A stretch of DNA of 64,000 bases from Trichomonas vaginalis G3. Lineage: Eukaryota > Parabasalia > Trichomonadida > Trichomonadidae. The stretch covers positions 36,037,896 to 36,101,895 of the forward strand of contig NC_067206.1 of NCBI RefSeq assembly GCF_026262505.1. The letters are read 5' to 3'. The notes under the pieces are model-generated. The model was not told the origin of the DNA. It saw only the letters and a list, made by a program, of their open reading frames with translations, and searched no databases. This document shows, piece by piece, positions 61,195-64,000 of this stretch (positions are counted from its first letter, which is position 1; each line of letters starts with the position of its first letter). Position numbers and translations under genes: made by a program.

Positions 61195-63907
61195 ATGATT
61201 TCATTACTTCGTTTTATAGCTGATTTGAATAAGGATGTTGAATTTTCTTCAGCTTTTTCAGTTGGATCAGAAATGGCTACGATATCAGATCGAAATATCA
61301 GAAATATCGAACTTGCAGGCTGTCAATTCGAAATTTGGGACAATAACAAATCATTTTACTATCGCGTTGTAAACAGAAGAAACATATCGCAGATGATTTC
61401 TATCGAGCAACATATTACAATAAAAAATCCTCAAATTTCTGTTGAACGAAAAAATCTCGGATTTTTCATAATCTACAATAATGAACGAAAATATTTTGAT
61501 ATGTCATCTACCGATTTCTTTTCATATAACATTAATTCTAATGAACAAAATCTCGAAATTACGATCAAATGGAATAACCGAACTATTTTGAGTGGATCAG
61601 AATTAAAACTGAAATATAATAATAATAAAAAGAAAAATACCCTTGCCAATACTTTAAAAATTATAAAAGTCAATCTAGAAAAGAATGAATTTACATATCA
61701 AACAACAGAAAAATTGAAAGTTACGTTTTCTGTAGTTGAGGATCCAGAATATGGTTATATTTCTTTTCTTTATTCTGGTATTGATAGCATGCAATACCAA
61801 ACAGTTGAAAGTTTTAATCCTCCAAAAGATTTCACAAAAGTATATGATATCTCAACATTAAGTGAAGGAAATCACAAATTATGTTTGATGGCGTGTGATT
61901 CAGGATTTGATTGTACCGATGAATACCCTATATGGTTTACTATAAAACCAAATCGATCTCCTTCACTATCAAATTTATTACTAAATCATGAAGTAATTCT
62001 AAAGAACAGTGATCAAGATGTCACATTATCAGGGACATTAAGCACATCTAGTAATCAAGGTGAAGCCACAATTTATTATTATTTCAACAACGATATTGCT
62101 AAAAAATATAATTTCAAAATCACTATCCATGATTCTACATCACCATTCAATTACGCAATCAATATTCCAAGAGATTTGCCAGAATACTCAAATTCTATTC
62201 ACATTTATGCAACAAAAGATGGACAAACAAGTAAAAAAGTTGATCTGGATTTCCAATACATATATAATCCATATGGATTATAATCCATATCTTTATATTC
62301 AAGCAGCAAACAATAGTGAATTCAAGAAGAATGATGGTAAAAATTTTAATTTTCACGCAATTATCAGAGATGGCGATGGTAGTGGAACTGTTACTCTTTT
62401 TTATAAATTCGATAGTTATGTACCCAGTCAATATAATCAATTTCCTATTTCCAATAATGAAGAAATTAATTTTGGAGCTTATCTACAAATTCCTAGTAAC
62501 ATTCCAGAAAGTAATAGTCACACGATAACTATGTTGGCAAAAGATGAATCAAACAAAATATCATCAATTTTCAGATATAATTTCTCATATATGTATAATT
62601 CTCCTGTTCTTTCTATTACATCTCAAACAAACATTAACTTATATCGGACAACAAATAAAACTATCACCATAAGTGGAACAATTAATGATACAGATCGTGC
62701 AGGGAGTGTTACTATCTATTATAGATTTGATGAACAAGATATCAAAACATTAACAAATGGAAACATCAACTCACAAGGTACATTTTCATTTTCAGAAGAA
62801 GTTAATCTTCCTACAATTTTATCAGAAGGCAGGCATATCATCACAGTATGGTGTTATGATGAAAAAAACAAACAAACAAATACAGAAAGAATTGTGTTTA
62901 TTTATTATTATAATAAACCAGAACTCACAATCACTTCACCAATAAATGAACAATATTGGCGTGGCAATAACAATAGTATTCATGTTGAAGGCAAAGTTGT
63001 TGACAAAGATGGATTTGGTATTGTTACAATTAAATGTTTCATTGATGATATTTTCATTCAAAGCAATGAATATCAAATTTCAAATGTAAATCCTCAACCA
63101 TTCACATTTGATTTACTATTCCCATCTTATCTTAGTGAATCAACTCATAAACTTATTATTACAGCTGTTGATGACTCAAATAAAGCAGATACAAAATTTC
63201 AATTATTTAATTACAAATATAATCCACCAGTTCTTTCTATTTCAGCATTAAACAATCAAGAGTACAAGAAGAATGACGGTCGATCAATTTTTATTGCAGG
63301 CAGTCTGCGTGATGAAGATCGATGTGGAAATGTCACTCTTTTCTACAAGTTCGATGGTAATTATGAATCACAATCGATCAATTATCCAATCAATGACACA
63401 TATATTCACATATTAAATATTCCAGTTCAATTTCCATTAGATTTTCCAGAAAGTAATAGTCATACAATAACTATCTGGGCAACAGACGAAACAAACAAAA
63501 ATTCATCAATATGCAAATTGAACTTCTCATATCAATACAACTCACCAATTTTCAAAATCAATAATCTTACTCATCATAAATTCATGCGTCTCAACACTAT
63601 CAAAATCAACATCACATATGAACATATCGACAAAACATCTTTATCTTCACTATATATATCATATGATGATGAATATAACATTAGTTCAACACAAACCATT
63701 TCAACTCCTTCTAATTTCATTGAACAATGTTGAACCCATTATTTAACAGTTTATGGCTGTGATATTCATCAACATTGTAACAAATCTAATGAAATTTGCA
63801 TTGAAATTGTACCATATTTAGCAACACATAAAATCAATGTCAAAAATATCAAAAATTCCTCAAGTGCATTTTCTTATTCTTATTTATTTACTAATTTAAA
63901 GAAATAA
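61195..63907 (+). pseudogene. Surface protein with Ig-like repeats, frameshift and premature TGA
   Basis: The region encodes about 900 codons of repeats of ~95-100 residues, each ending in a YNxPxLSI-type boundary and containing RDxDxxGxVTLFYKFD and ESNSHTITxxAxDExN motifs. These are bacterial-Ig/cadherin-like beta sandwiches of the sort found on trichomonad surfaces. The first frame (61195-62283) stops where a 16-base tandem duplication (units beginning near 62264, around ATAATCCATATGGATT) shifts the frame. The second frame continues to a TGA at 63731-63733. In-frame sequence continues beyond it to TAA at 63905-63907, with conserved-looking cysteines (VYGCDIHQHCNKSNEICIEI). No transmembrane segment is seen before the end. 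It is therefore a recently inactivated gene. Confidence 0.8.
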
Positions 63908-64000
63908 ATGTCATATAATTATATACTTACAAATTTTAGATTTTTTTTTATAGTTCTGACTTAATATTATGGTTTGACATAGCATATTCCCACACAACAT
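63908..64000. other. End of window
   Basis: AT-rich sequence downstream of the surface-protein gene. Nothing is seen. Confidence 0.4.

Noticed and set aside
18070-63733. Possible reassignment of TGA to Trp (TGA at apparent Trp or sense positions in three or four genes)
   Set aside because: Long intact genes, including one of 1,265 codons, have no in-frame TGA and use TGG for Trp. The affected genes mostly carry other lesions too.

Overview
The window looks like a parabasalid nuclear contig, most likely Trichomonas (T. vaginalis or a close relative). The DNA is strongly AT-rich, I see no convincing introns, and TAA is the usual stop. Most host start codons lie 3-30 bases after a TCA-type initiator. 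The gene content is typical of trichomonads: ankyrin proteins with a DUF3447-like region, surface beta-helix proteins, a large Polinton/Maverick and a Tvmar-like mariner. Species assignment is inference.

Layout. 1-10.7 kb is ordinary host DNA: a TRIC-type cation channel, coiled-coil and ankyrin proteins, a membrane-anchored beta-helix protein, the RNA polymerase I subunit RPA12 and a PH-like membrane protein. 11-22.6 kb holds a dispersed family of beta-helix genes, with one intact copy and three damaged copies, mixed with small inverted-repeat elements and a 1.6-kb insertion that carries a run of about ten strong hairpins. Between these copies lie a ZNF598/Hel2-like ribosome-collision E3 ligase and an unusual RRM-PMT fusion. 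22.9-31.5 kb is host DNA again: a thioredoxin-fold membrane protein, a PH-like protein, an unknown membrane protein, a Sec39/NBAS-like tethering factor and the ESCRT-III subunit VPS20.

32,001-53,008 is one Polinton-class element with 384-bp terminal inverted repeats and a 6-bp target duplication (GACCGA). Its parts are an integrase, a primase plus SF3 helicase, a fibre-like protein, a packaging ATPase, a capsid-like protein and several small proteins. No protein-primed DNA polymerase B is visible. The element is broken. A 5.3-kb hAT transposon with an 8-bp duplication sits inside it, and a 1.06-kb Mutator-like element with a 9-bp duplication sits inside the hAT. A decayed mariner lies near the right end. 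Nine of its roughly fourteen gene starts read TAAATG, unlike the host genes.

53.0-64 kb is host DNA: a decayed FYRN/FYRC gene, an ankyrin gene whose repeat region has become a minisatellite-rich array, an intact ankyrin/DUF3447 protein, a BAR-domain protein and a decayed surface protein with Ig-like repeats.

How they work together: VPS20, the BAR protein, the Sec39-like protein and the PH-like proteins all act at membranes, but they are separate transcription units and nothing suggests an operon. The strongest leads for new biology are the hairpin-array insertion (15,267-16,861), the replication module and start-site signature of the Polinton, and the RRM-PMT fusion.
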